Source of the DNA: Medicago truncatula | Lineage: Eukaryota; Streptophyta; Magnoliopsida; Fabales; Fabaceae | Assembly (NCBI RefSeq): GCF_003473485.1 | Contig: NC_053045.1 | Location: 28,494,494-28,558,493 of the forward strand | Length of the DNA stretch: 64,000 bases | Direction: 5' to 3' | In this document: positions 24,170 to 34,585 of the stretch, in pieces | How the letters are laid out: each line of letters begins with the position of its first letter | How positions within the stretch are numbered: position 1 is the stretch's first letter | Program-made: the position numbers and the translations under genes | The notes under the pieces: model-generated | The model's database searches: none | Told to the model about the DNA's origin: nothing | What the model saw: only the letters and a program-made list of their open reading frames with translations

Positions 24170-24750
24170 GGCCCCTCTATTCCCAACCCTTATGATGGCT
24201 TTGCCATCTCTTCTAACTTTTTATGACCTGGGTTCATAAGGGATGGCAAGACCCCCTCCGGGGGCTATTAAGTTACCTATCCATAAAGTGCCTATTAAGG
24301 GACTTAATAGGCCCCTCTAATGGTATATCACCTAAGGGTGATTTACCACCTGTTTGTCCCCTATGAAGTAGGGGCCTGTAGCTCTTCTCTTTCGGTGTAG
24401 CTACAGGCCCTCGTATAGAGGTGTAGTAGAGCCCTTACTCTATTCCTCAAAGGAATAGCGGGCTCGTCACTGATAAGTAAATTCTTATCTCGCCTTCGGA
24501 GAGATAAGAGGAATTTACTCTCTGTAAAAGATGGAATCTCGCCCCAAGGGCTCCCTTCCCTTTCTTATCGGTCAGGAACTCCTAGTTCCTTCCCTTGTAG
24601 ATATCTTTGATATCTTTAGGCTATCGGTCAGGAACTCGGAGTTCCTTCCCTTGTTGGTATAGGAAATCGGTCAGTCACTCTGAGTTCCTTCCCTTGTTCT
24701 TGTAGATGCGGAAATCGGTCAGTCATTCGGAGTTCCTTCCCTTGTTCTAA
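24170..24750. other. hairpin-rich, GC-richer insert, candidate organellar (mitochondrial-like) DNA
   Basis: This segment differs from its AT-rich neighbours. It contains many short perfect palindromes (ccccctccggggg, cctgtagctc...gagctacagg-type arms near 24376-24408, taagtaaattcttatctc with its mirror near 24475-24520). Four copies of a unit resembling atcggtcaggaactcggag followed by ttccttcccttg start at 24567, 24623, 24666 and 24714. No coding frame. Such hairpin families are typical of legume organelle genomes, so a nuclear-integrated organellar piece is my best guess. A nuclear repeat remains possible. Confidence 0.4.
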
Positions 24751-25336
24751 ATTAAATAATGGGCCCCAAAAATATATAAATAAGTTAATGCATTCTCCCA
24801 TGGCTTTTTAACGTATCAATCATAAATATTTGTCAAATAGTTTATTATATAATTATCGACGAAAAATACCAACCATGCATTCATTATTATTATTATTTTG
24901 AAAGAAGTATTCATTATTATATTAATCAGTACCTAATATTTTTTTCAATATACCTATGCCATTTTAAGTTTATAAAATACAACAATATCTCATGTTTGAG
25001 AAATAAAAAATGAGATCAAAATTGAAGATTTATTATTATTATTATAGAGGAATAAAATTAGTTTTTTATATTTGTCAAAAAAAAAAGTTTTTGATATGAT
25101 TAATCATGTTTTAAATCAATTAATTAAAATTCATTAAAAAGAATCAATTAATTAAAACAAAACTGTTATTAAATTAATTTTGAATAAAACTAATATCCTA
25201 AATCCTTAACCGACCATTCACATTAATTTGCTCAAAATCTAGTGGTCAGAATAATATTATGATTGAATTATAAGACACGAGCAAAAACGATGCAATGCAA
25301 GTGATGAAATTTGAAATAAAAGAAAGAAAAAAAATT
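24751..25336. other. intergenic, no gene seen
   Basis: Very AT-rich with att trinucleotide runs near 24885 and 25030. Confidence 0.5.
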
Positions 25337-25340
25337 AAAA

Positions 25341-25422
25341 CGTCGCCTGAGAGATTCGAACTCTCGCGGGGAAACCCCATGTACTTAGCAGGCACACGCC
25401 TTAACCACTCGGCCAAAGCGAC
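25341..25422 (-). tRNA. trnS-GCU: tRNA-Ser (anticodon GCU)
   Basis: The complement folds as an 82-nt class II tRNA. The acceptor GTCGCTT pairs with AGGCGAC plus discriminator G. The D arm holds TGGCCGAGTGG (A box). The anticodon stem TGTGC/GTACA encloses the loop CTGCTAA, giving anticodon GCT. The long variable arm has the GGGG/CCCC hairpin of serine tRNAs, and the T arm GAGAG-TTCGAAT-CTCTC gives the B box. CAA lies just upstream and a T-rich Pol III terminator (TTTT) directly downstream. No intron and no encoded CCA, as for nuclear tRNA genes. Confidence 0.96.
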
Positions 25423-27400
25423 TTTTCTTGATGTGTAGCTGAACTTACTAATTATAACATTGAACAATTATAGCCTTTTTAATCAACCAAAACTATATAA
25501 AAAATGTGTGATTTTGTATCAGTGCATTCTGATGAATAGCATGATAGAGCCCAAAAAGATAAAATCGGTAATATATGGTGTTATAATAGGACTCGTTTTG
25601 GGATGGATAATGTACTATATCAATATTTCCCTTCAAAAAATAAAGTACTAAATCAATATTTTGTTTGAAAATTTAATTATAATGATGTGAAATAATAACT
25701 TGATACTAGTTTATTAACTATTATTGACCTCAACTTACATTATGGGTTATGTTATCACACTTCCTTTCCCTTGCATTATTTTCATGTATTGAAAATCGCG
25801 GTTAATGATGTTCAAAATCGTTGGTAACTATCTGTGTGTCCAGTAAATGGTTCGGTTCTTGAGATGTAACTCTTTGTTGTGGAATTTGATGTCAAAATAC
25901 CTTTTCTCATTTTAATTAGGGGGTATAATTAGAAAAATATGTGTTACATTTTTTTTTTTTTTTGAGGGGAAAATATGTGATACATTTAAAATTGGAAAAA
26001 AAAAAAAAGACTTTATTTTAAGACAATTTTTTTGCAAGTATGGTAGTTGTGGGACAGAGATAGTAACAACTAACTTTGGCTGTTTAATAAAATTTGGAAG
26101 ACAGCAACTCAACCTAAATCCAAAGGAGGTCTTAGTATTTACTTGATTTGAAAATCCTAAACTAAACTACACATTAATTAATCACATTTTCTGCTTAAAG
26201 ACATTTTCATGATTGTGATGGCCCTTTAACAGCTTAACAAACTCAGATTCTTGATGTGTTACATCTGCATACTAGGAGTATTCTTTGTGAATCTTTACTT
26301 TAATTTACACCTTATGGAACTTCCCAGAAGTTGTTCTCATTTGGCATGTCTTATACATTTTAGGCTTTTACTAAAAACATGCTTTTCTATTAGCTAAAGT
26401 CATATTCTTGGTGCACAAGTTACTATGAGGAAAAGTCATATTCTTGCAAACATGCTTAATCAAACAATCTTATCCTTCTTAATTATTACTTCTTGGTTTC
26501 TTTCCAAAGCAACAAACAAATTATGAAGTGCTCAATACAAGTTGTTTGATCTCTTTCTTTGGTGCTTCATGTGGTGCTTGTTCGTAAATAGGTTGCGTAA
26601 TGAAAGCTTCTCTTAAAATTTGGTACTTCTTTGGTGAATATTACTATTTTTTTTCTTTCAATCGTTTGATATGCCGACCATGGCCAAACTACCAAAGCAA
26701 TAGTCGCATCATAGGTGTGGCAAACAAAGAAAAAAGACATCCAAGTCTTTCCATGTCCAAGTCTTTCCATGTCACACTCACAAATAACGTAGTTTTCACA
26801 AATTCATTAGTCTTAACTTTCTAACTACTGCCACTCATCCCAAACTTTGTATATTTATTATTCACAAAAAAATAATCATGCATTGATCAAGTGTCTTGAC
26901 TTTCTAAAACAATCAAAGTTTAAAGACAAAAAATAAATTAAAATACTTGTAGCAAATTCATTTTAATAATGGTCTGAAAAAAAGTGGTAGAGGCAAAACA
27001 TAGAAATGGTAATTCCTAGGATACCCGCCAACTACTACTTGAGGTGGACCAGCTCTAGATCTATTTGGATTTCCTTGTGAGATAAACGTGATTATTGAAT
27101 TATAAAATCAATTATGCATATTTTAGATATCTTCAATCATAAATAAGTTACTTCAAGTCCAATATATGTTTAATCAAAACTAAATCTATAAGCTTAATTC
27201 ATTCAATATTAATTTACTTACACTGTTTATACATCAACATATTATTAATTTGATTAAATTAACAGGAGTCAACAAAATGTTAGATCTACACACCATACCA
27301 TACACGTGAAGAATTAAAAAAAGAAAGGCTATTGGAATAATGCCAGATAGTAAGAGCAAGAGGGAAAATGGGCAAGAATAATAAAACAATAATAAATTAA
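25423..27400. other. intergenic, no gene seen
   Basis: AT-rich. Small frames here have no domain, codon bias or splice context. Two T/A homopolymers occur near 25950 and 25998. Confidence 0.45.
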
Positions 27401-27812
27401 TGACAAATAATTTAGAACACATGACAATTGAGTGTCAACTGTCAACAGAATATTACAACTTACAACTGATCTGGAAAGACAGACACAGCAATGAACACAG
27501 ACCTCTAAAAACACAAACAAAAAATAGGAGAAAAAGACACTTTCCCTTTATATATGATGATGATGCCTCAATATGTTTAGCAGTGCATAGTGCAAAGCTC
27601 TACATTAAAATTACATAAAGCACAGATTGCCCCACATAATTTTCCTACTTCTCTAGGAATAAATTAAGGCATATGGGCTATAAAATGTAGGCTATTGCCT
27701 ATTGGTCAAGGAAGAAAATTTACCATATATGTAAAATTCAAACAGTAAAATATATGTAAGGTACTTGGGCAAGAATATGCCCTTCTCGCGCTGCCATCGT
27801 TGTTTCAACTTT

Positions 27813-30378
27813 TTAACTTGCAATTGGTTGAGCAATGACTTTCTTAATGGCTTCGGCGTATGTCCTGTGCTGATAGGTAAGTGTGGATTCAAGCAGGTCC
27901 CAAAGTGAAGTCTTTGGATTCCATTCTGAGCAGACAACAACCATTCACAGGTAAATTAACTTGTAATGTTGAAGATCAAATAGGTTGAACGAATGAGGAA
28001 ATCTGAACTTACCGAGCTGCTTGTTGATTATGGTCATGTCAGGAATTCTCTTGTCACTATCATCATATCCCTCACCATAAAATTCTTTCGAGCTCACATC
28101 AATCGTAGGTGTTTCAGGTGGTTGAGTTCCACTAACCTTTGAATAGACCTGTAGAATCGAACAGTTGTTCAATACCCGACAGGCTTAAAATCTAATATCA
28201 GAACCAAATAATAACAGCAAAACAATCATTTTACCTGGATCATCATTTCAGCGAGCTGCCTAACTGTAACCTCATTGTTTGGGTTACCCACATTAAAAAT
28301 ATGGCCATTGGCTCTGGCAGGGTTTTCCTGTCAACAAACAAGTTGCATAACCTTCAAAGGACTAACCAACAACAACAATAAGTTAAGAGGAACACAATAT
28401 CACATAACCTACAATCATCAATAAGACAGCTTCAATAGCATCTTTGATGTAAACAAATGTTCTCTGGGATTCACCACCATCCACAAGCTTGAGGGGCTCT
28501 CCTCTAAGAAGATTCTGCAGAAAAGGAATAGACAGAAATCGTTTTAAAAACTATTCGAAACTGCAGCTAAGTTATCTAAAAGTTAAACAGTAGATTTAGT
28601 AAAATGTAACATACATTGCTGAAGCATGCAAGAACACGGGGAACACCCTCACTTGGTCCGTCAATACCGGGAATGAAGTCCATTCTAGGTCCGATCCAAT
28701 TAAAGGGCCTCACAATTGTGAACTCCAAGCCGTTTTCAGCACCCTCAGCTGCCAATGATCACATGTCAGTGAGACTATTCAATATTGGAAACAAAATCAG
28801 TCCGTGTCAAGAAAAGAAAAAAGCAAAATCAGCTCACCATAAACCAGCCTCTCAATCAACTGCTTTGCACATGCATATGACCATCTCTGCTTTTCGATTG
28901 AACCGAAAATGCATGGAGACACATCTTCTTTAAGCATATAGTATGCAGGGTCCTAACAAAACATTGGAAACAATATAGCTCATGCAATTCCAAAGCAGGA
29001 AGAAGAAAAGATAAAAGAAAAAAAAAGATAAGGACAATTGATTGAAAAAGTTCACCATCATTATTTAATACCCTAGAAGAAACTAACAAAGTACTAATCC
29101 TAAAAGAGGATGAAACATGTTGCAAAGTCATGTCACTTCACTACATGTCAATCTCCTATTTCCTATAACTAACAAGACAAATACAAGTGAAAAATGTGCA
29201 AAGTCAACATCATCTAAATTCAGATCCAAAAAAACACAGGACTAATTTTTTTTGACAAAAAAAAATACAAATTCATTTTTATTTTATCTTAATTGTTCCA
29301 AAATGTCATTTCCTGCTCAAATCTTTAAAGACAAGAAAGAAAGTAACAAATTGTCATTTCTAAAATTAAAAATTATCTTATACCAAAGAGTTTCTAACTA
29401 AGCTTTATTGCATGTTAGTTGTTACAACACATGGTCACACACAAACAAAATCACGTGCTTTAATTAAGATGATGTGTGAGATTTGAACTACCACCGACAC
29501 ATTCCAAATCATACAAACACAAAATCATAACTAACAAATTATACATCATAACATAACTAAATAATCATAACTAAATGAATCATAGATCTGAAACAAATAA
29601 ATCATAGATGAAAAATGAAATTTTACCTGACGAAGAGGACTATCTTTAGGAAGATAACTACCAATAGTTTTCCCATACACTTCACAAGTAGAGAAATGAA
29701 TCAACCTCTTATTGGTTTCAGAACAATACTTCACCTAAAAAAACACATCAAAAAAATCAAATTTTCAATCACACATACCCATCAATCAATTATTCAACCC
29801 AACATAACAAATCACTTAAAAATTCAAACTTTAATCAAAATAACACATACCCATCAATTAATTTCACAACCCAATATAACAAATCTTATAAAAAAAATTA
29901 AAATTTTAATCAAAATAACTTACCACAGGAAGTGCATCAATGAAATTGCTATAAATTGTATCAAGAGGACGTGTATTGTAATCAGCAGGAGTACAAATTG
30001 CAGCCAGATTTATAACCTAAACACAAAATCCAAAATCAAATTTTCAAGAACAAATCAAAAACCTAAATTGAAATAAAAAATTGCAAAATTGAAAATTACC
30101 AGATCTGCCATCTTGATGAGACCTTCAAGCCTTGAATCGTTCTTGATATTAAGACGATGAAAGTGAATGCGACCATTCCAAGGAAGCGATTCAGGTTCTA
30201 AAAGGTGTTTGATTTTGTCGTTGTAAACATCTAAAGCGAGAACTTTGTGAGAAGTTTCAGACATGAGTTTTTCGCAGAGATGAGAACCGATGAAGCCACC
30301 GGCACCAATCATGCAGATTGTGAGAGGTTTGATTGGGTTTCCGTCGAGATCTATGCGTGTTGAAGAGGGTGACGCCAT
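27813..30378 (-). CDS. AXS: UDP-D-apiose/UDP-D-xylose synthase: complement(join(27813..27925, 28013..28148, 28235..28327, 28413..28514, 28615..28748, 28838..28952, 29627..29734, 29924..30016, 30100..30378))
   Basis: A cytosolic NAD-dependent enzyme of the short-chain dehydrogenase fold. It converts UDP-glucuronate to UDP-apiose and UDP-xylose, supplying apiose for rhamnogalacturonan II and apiogalacturonan. The nine exons give 1173 bp and 390 aa, close to the ~389 aa known for Arabidopsis AXS1. Exon phases sum exactly and every junction is GT-AG. Visible motifs: the Rossmann ICMIGAGGFIGSHLCEK near residues 22-38, LALDVYNDKIKHLLEP, AAICTPADYNTRP, HFSTCEVYGKTIGSYLP, the catalytic YACAK (YxxxK), VRPFNWIGPRMDFIPGIDGP, and C-terminal KEFYGEGYDDSDKRIPDMT. 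One minor oddity: a Glu at the exon 8/9 junction where relatives have Gly (QLEWNPK). No stop or frameshift was seen, so this looks functional. Not part of a visible cluster. Confidence 0.96.
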
Positions 30379-30500
30379 TGTTGTTGTGTTGATTCGTTTC
30401 TTCGTGAGAGAGTGAAGAAAAGAAAGAAAGAACGTGAAAATGATAAGTGTGGGTAGGTTTGTGATTTGAATGGTAGTGATATGAATGGGGGTGGTGTTAA

Positions 30501-30507
30501 TATATAT
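30501..30507 (-). promoter_or_regulatory. possible TATA box of AXS
   Basis: The sequence tatatat (part of ttaatatatatgg) lies about 125 bp upstream of the AXS ATG on the minus strand, a plausible distance for a leader of around 90 nt. AT-rich DNA makes chance matches common. Confidence 0.3.
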
Positions 30508-30529
30508 GGTTGTACTCCAATATACTAGT

Positions 30530-31086
30530 AATATTAATTAATATTATTATATTATTCATAATTTATTGTAATAAATAAATAATACTCCTAGTTTTTTATT
30601 TTATTTTAAGATAAGGTAAAATTTAGGGCATCGCAGAAGTAGACAAATGTTCAAGGATCTCACGTGTTTACATCATTCGTTTTATTTTTTAACATATCAA
30701 TTATTTTTTCCAACCCAACACCATCCTTTTTAATTTTTTTTAAGTTGTCTAGTGGTTAAAATTTACTTTTAAGACAAATAAATATGATGTTTAGGGTTCG
30801 AATATGATCCTTATATTACAATGCATTTTGTTTTTAACAATTGAGTTATGCTAAAAGAGACTTTGCCCATGTTAATCTTATATCATTAAATTTCAATAAA
30901 ATTTATTTATTTTAGTATGATTTATTAAATAGGGCCTACGAAGAGATAAGTGCTTAGATGGCCAAGCAGTTTCATGTACATTCAAATTTTCTACTCCATA
31001 ATGAGGTACTTATTTAGTATGTTATTAAATAATTGAAGCACATATCATTGTATATGATTTTAGATGAGAAAAATGAAAATTGATTC
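30530..31086. other. intergenic, no gene seen
   Basis: AT-rich DNA upstream of AXS; no repeat boundary or frame recognised. Confidence 0.45.
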
Positions 31087-31091
31087 AGTTG

Positions 31092-31509
31092 TGGACCGTT
31101 AGTATATAATTAAGGGCACAACGCCATCCAGAAGGGATCAAACGGTCTTGGGCGCATCCTTCGAAGGGGCGCCACCTTAAAAGGCTTCTAGAAGCATCTA
31201 GACGCTCTAAATATGAATGACAACTTCGCAATTCATCACTTCGTCTTGTCCCAAGACTTGTGTTTGGTGGATATTGACCGTCAATATATAATTAAGTGCA
31301 TAACATCCTCCAGAAGTGTCCAAACGATCCTGGGTGTGTCCTCCGAAGAGTGTTGTCTCATAAGGCTTTTAGAAGCATCTAGACGCTATAAACATGACTT
31401 AGGGCACAAGCTCATGAAAGGCTATAAATACTCCTCTTAAGATCATTCTCAAGGTATGACCTAAAGAGACTAAACTTTAATTGTAGATATTGTAATCACT
31501 ACAAGTATA
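31092..31509 (+). mobile_element. solo LTR related to the Ty3/gypsy element at 34.1-43.3 kb
   Basis: It begins tggaccgt like the 322-bp LTRs and shares ggcgcatcc, cttctagaagc and ggctataaatac followed by gatcattctcaag. It ends caagtata where the other LTRs end caagtaca. A 5-bp duplication, agttg, lies at 31087-31091 and 31510-31514, so recombination between two LTRs probably removed the interior. An internal duplication (31096-31211 and 31276-31391 align) makes it longer than its relatives. A TATA box, tataaata, is at 31423-31430. Confidence 0.72.
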
Positions 31510-31514
31510 AGTTG

Positions 31515-32133
31515 ATAAGAAATTGACTGACATGTAAAAATTTGGGTTCATCATTATCAATGTGAAGATTTATTTTATGTGTATCTTTGTTGATGATTTG
31601 AACCTTGAATCATGTCTTGATGTTGGTACCATATGGAGTCTAACCCTCGAGACTTTTTTACATAAAAAATTAGATGAACTATACAAGTATGATTCAACAT
31701 AGTTAAAACACGCTTAAAAACTTTAAGAACATCGACAAAATTACATATAGATCATTTACAGAGATTTTAATTAGGCTACCACCTTGAGCGGTACAAATCA
31801 GCTACTTATTAGTTATTATATGATGAATCAATTTTTATTGGCACTATTTTACTATTAGAAAAGAAATGATAATTTAGTTTCTTAAAAAAAATAGTTTTTT
31901 AGTAAGAAAGTGAATTATAGTGTTACTACTAGTAGTATTATTATTTAATTTTAAAGAGGAAATAAAGAGACAAGAAGAAGATAACGTGTTTGTGATGTAA
32001 GTTTCGTCCAGCGCGCGATTGGAAGGTTTGTGACAACACGCGTTCAGCACGTCGCATGCACTCCACGTGTGTATATTGATTGATAACCAAAATTTAATTT
32101 ATTTTTCTTGAGAAGAACCAAAAATTAAAGACC
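31515..32133. other. intergenic, no gene seen
   Basis: AT-rich; a short GC-richer patch near 32010-32070 has no recognisable content. Confidence 0.4.
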
Positions 32134-32597
32134 GGTGCTAGTCAAACCCCAAAAAAAATAAGTTACATCGAAATTTATTTAAAATTTTACAATAATACCA
32201 AAATTGTCCTCTTCATGTAAATTTTTAAAAACTCATCTTTTATGATCATTCTAAACCCTTACCCCCTTTCATCCACAAATCACCATAGATGTGCAACTAA
32301 TATCTGAATCAACATCTTTGTTATTGATCTGTACTATATTCATAAAGGTTAGTGAATTTCATGAATTTCATTTTCGATGACTTTCTATTTGTTTATTGTT
32401 TGTTTTGGTATGAGATATGTTCAATTTAGGTTAGTGTAAATTCAGTTTACTTACGTTCAATCTAGATTAATGTAAATTAAGTTTACCTATGTTCAATTTA
32501 GGTTAATGTAAATTAAGTTTACTTATGTTCAATTTAGGGGTATATTAGTCATTCTGGGGTGTAACTTGTTTTTTTTGAGGTGTGACTATCACCAGTC
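32134..32597. mobile_element. possible MITE with imperfect inverted ends
   Basis: The left end ggtgctagtcaaaccccaaa and right end tgaggtgtgactatcacc are imperfect inverted repeats, each bordered inwards by a gtaac/gttac motif next to an A or T run. Target duplication not established. Confidence 0.4.
32419..32540. repeat. 36-bp tandem repeat, about 3.4 copies
   Basis: The motif gttcaatttagg starts at 32419, 32455, 32491 and 32527, an exact 36-bp period, with aattaagtttac in each unit. Confidence 0.9.
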
Positions 32598-32599
32598 AA

Positions 32600-34093
32600 A
32601 ATTAAAACTTAAAAACTAGTTCTTTCAAAATAAGAAAAACCTTAAAAACTAGTATCCTTAAAAAAAATGAAGTTAAAAACTAGTAAAAAAATCATTTACA
32701 GAGGAAAGACGAACATTACCGTGTGTGTCTGTATGCTCTTTTTACCTTGCTAACTTGTGTATATATTTTATAATGTTTGTTTGTGTAATTTTGATTATAA
32801 CTTTTAAACATTAATGGAAATTATTCGTAGATCAGTTTTTCTACAAATTATTTTCAAAACATATCAACTCGACGTAAATAAAATAAAAATAAAATAATGA
32901 TTATTTTCGTATTGATTATAGGGTTTTGTTAATGAGTGCTCCCGGAGCACTAAGCATTCCTTATAAAGAAATTATTTTTTAAAAAAAAAGTAAAAACTTT
33001 AATTTTTAATAAATGCACAAACTTACATAAAAGCTTACCACTTTGGGTGCTTAAAGAGTGTCACGGGGACAGTCGTTAACGTTTCCCGTTGTTTATATTT
33101 ATCGTGACATATACTAATCTACAAAATCTTGATCTTCATTGTCTTTTGCAACAATGACGTCGATTTCAAATTCAAATCCTTTCAGTGTCAATCATCATCA
33201 TGTTTCTCACCATGCTTAAAGGCTTAGGTTTGTCATGGCCTCGTTTAGAATGCGTGCCTCGTTTAGCGTGCCCGACCTTAATAGGTCTCATACGATAAGA
33301 GAGCAATTTTTATTTTTTATTTTTTTTTACTTTGGTTCACTAAAATGACCTTTGATTTTAGTTGCTGTACAATCCTTACCTAGTGTAGCAGGTTAAAGTA
33401 ATTAAAAATTCTCACAATAATTTCCCTAAAACATTATTGCTATTAATATTAGAGGGCTAATGTATGAATATATTAATTAAATGACTAATACCTCAAATTC
33501 GTCATTGAATTTTAAAATATCGGCCAAATTCGTTCTTGAATTTTGCGAAATATCTATTTAGTTCCTGAATTTACAAAATGTCAATCAAATCAGTCCCTCC
33601 GTTAAGTTGGTGTGTTAACGGAGGTGACGTGTAACGTTAACCTCTTACAAGGCTTACCACGTCAGATGCCACGCAAGCAGGGACCAAATTGATTGATTTA
33701 CATAAAATTGGCAAGGACCAAATTGATGGATTTTCAGAAAATTGTCAACAGCTCTTTCTCCTTTCTCATTAACGACTCTTTCTCCTCTTCTTCATTAACG
33801 ACTCTTTCTTCCCCAAATATATAAATTTGGAACCCTAAAAATTGAAGAATGATTCTAGAGAAACTAAAATGAAAAGTTGATATATTTATAAGGATTAAAA
33901 ACATATTTATCCCTATTTAAAAATACCATAATATTCTTTAAAAAAAACATAATATGTAATTACTAATGTTATTTTTATTTATAATTATATAGTTATTATC
34001 ATTAAAACTAAATCAGAATTAATCAAGGCCTATGAGCATGCTGGGATTTTTTCAAATTTTCCAACATTGTCAAAAACACCCTTTGTTAAATGT
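32600..34093. other. intergenic, possible small MITE remnants
   Basis: Around 32925-33085, gggttttgttaatgagtgctc and a weakly complementary right end suggest a small element; a similar start appears at 4546. The 33480-33700 stretch looks like one arm of a fold-back repeat. A short ATG frame at about 33155 stops quickly. No gene. Confidence 0.35.
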
Positions 34094-34098
34094 AATTA

Positions 34099-34420
34099 TG
34101 GACCGTCATAATATTCCTCAAAGCTTAGAAGCCCTCTAGAAGGACTTAAAAAGGGCCTAGAGGCCTTCCAGAAGGGTTATTGGGTTTAGGCGCATCCTCC
34201 TAAAAGATGCCGCCCTCCTTAACCTCCAGAAGCTTCTAGAAACCGCCTAAAATACTAAAATATCCATGTTGCTTGGAGGCGAAGCAATAGTAACCCAAGC
34301 CCACAACAGGCTATAAATACCACTCTAGAGATCATTCTCATGCACCCCGATAGTCAGTCTAAAACCCTAATATACGATTCTTAAACCCTAGAATCCCTTA
34401 TTGTACTTTTTGCAAGTACA
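34099..34420 (+). repeat. 5' LTR
   Basis: 322 bp. A TATA box, tataaata, lies at 34312-34319 with a likely transcription start some 30 bp on. It is repeated at the 3' end with about 11 differences. Confidence 0.93.
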
Positions 34421-34422
34421 GT

Positions 34423-34434
34423 TGGCGCCGTCTG
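34423..34434 (+). promoter_or_regulatory. primer-binding site
   Basis: The sequence tggcgccgt follows the 5' LTR after two bases. It is complementary to the 3' end (ACGGCGCCA) that I recall for plant tRNA-Asp, so that tRNA is the likely primer. The match weakens after about nine bases. Confidence 0.6.
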
Positions 34435-34585
34435 TAGGAAGAGGTAAAACTAACCTTGACCACGATTGTTTGGATCGAATTCTCGATTCAAAGAAACGTT
34501 GAATCGTAGGTCTCTCTGCGATTCAAAATCCTAACCTTCACCAAACGTAAATCGCACCTCACGTACGATTTAGAGAAAAGCCGCT

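Noticed and set aside
25246..25467. Minus-strand frame reading VALAEWLRRVPAKYMGFPRES
   Set aside because: It is the conceptual translation of the tRNA-Ser gene at 25341-25422, a well-known false protein.
33155..33260. ATG frame starting MTSISNSNPFSVNHHH
   Set aside because: Looked like a gene start but stops after about 20 codons with no splice continuation that I could support.
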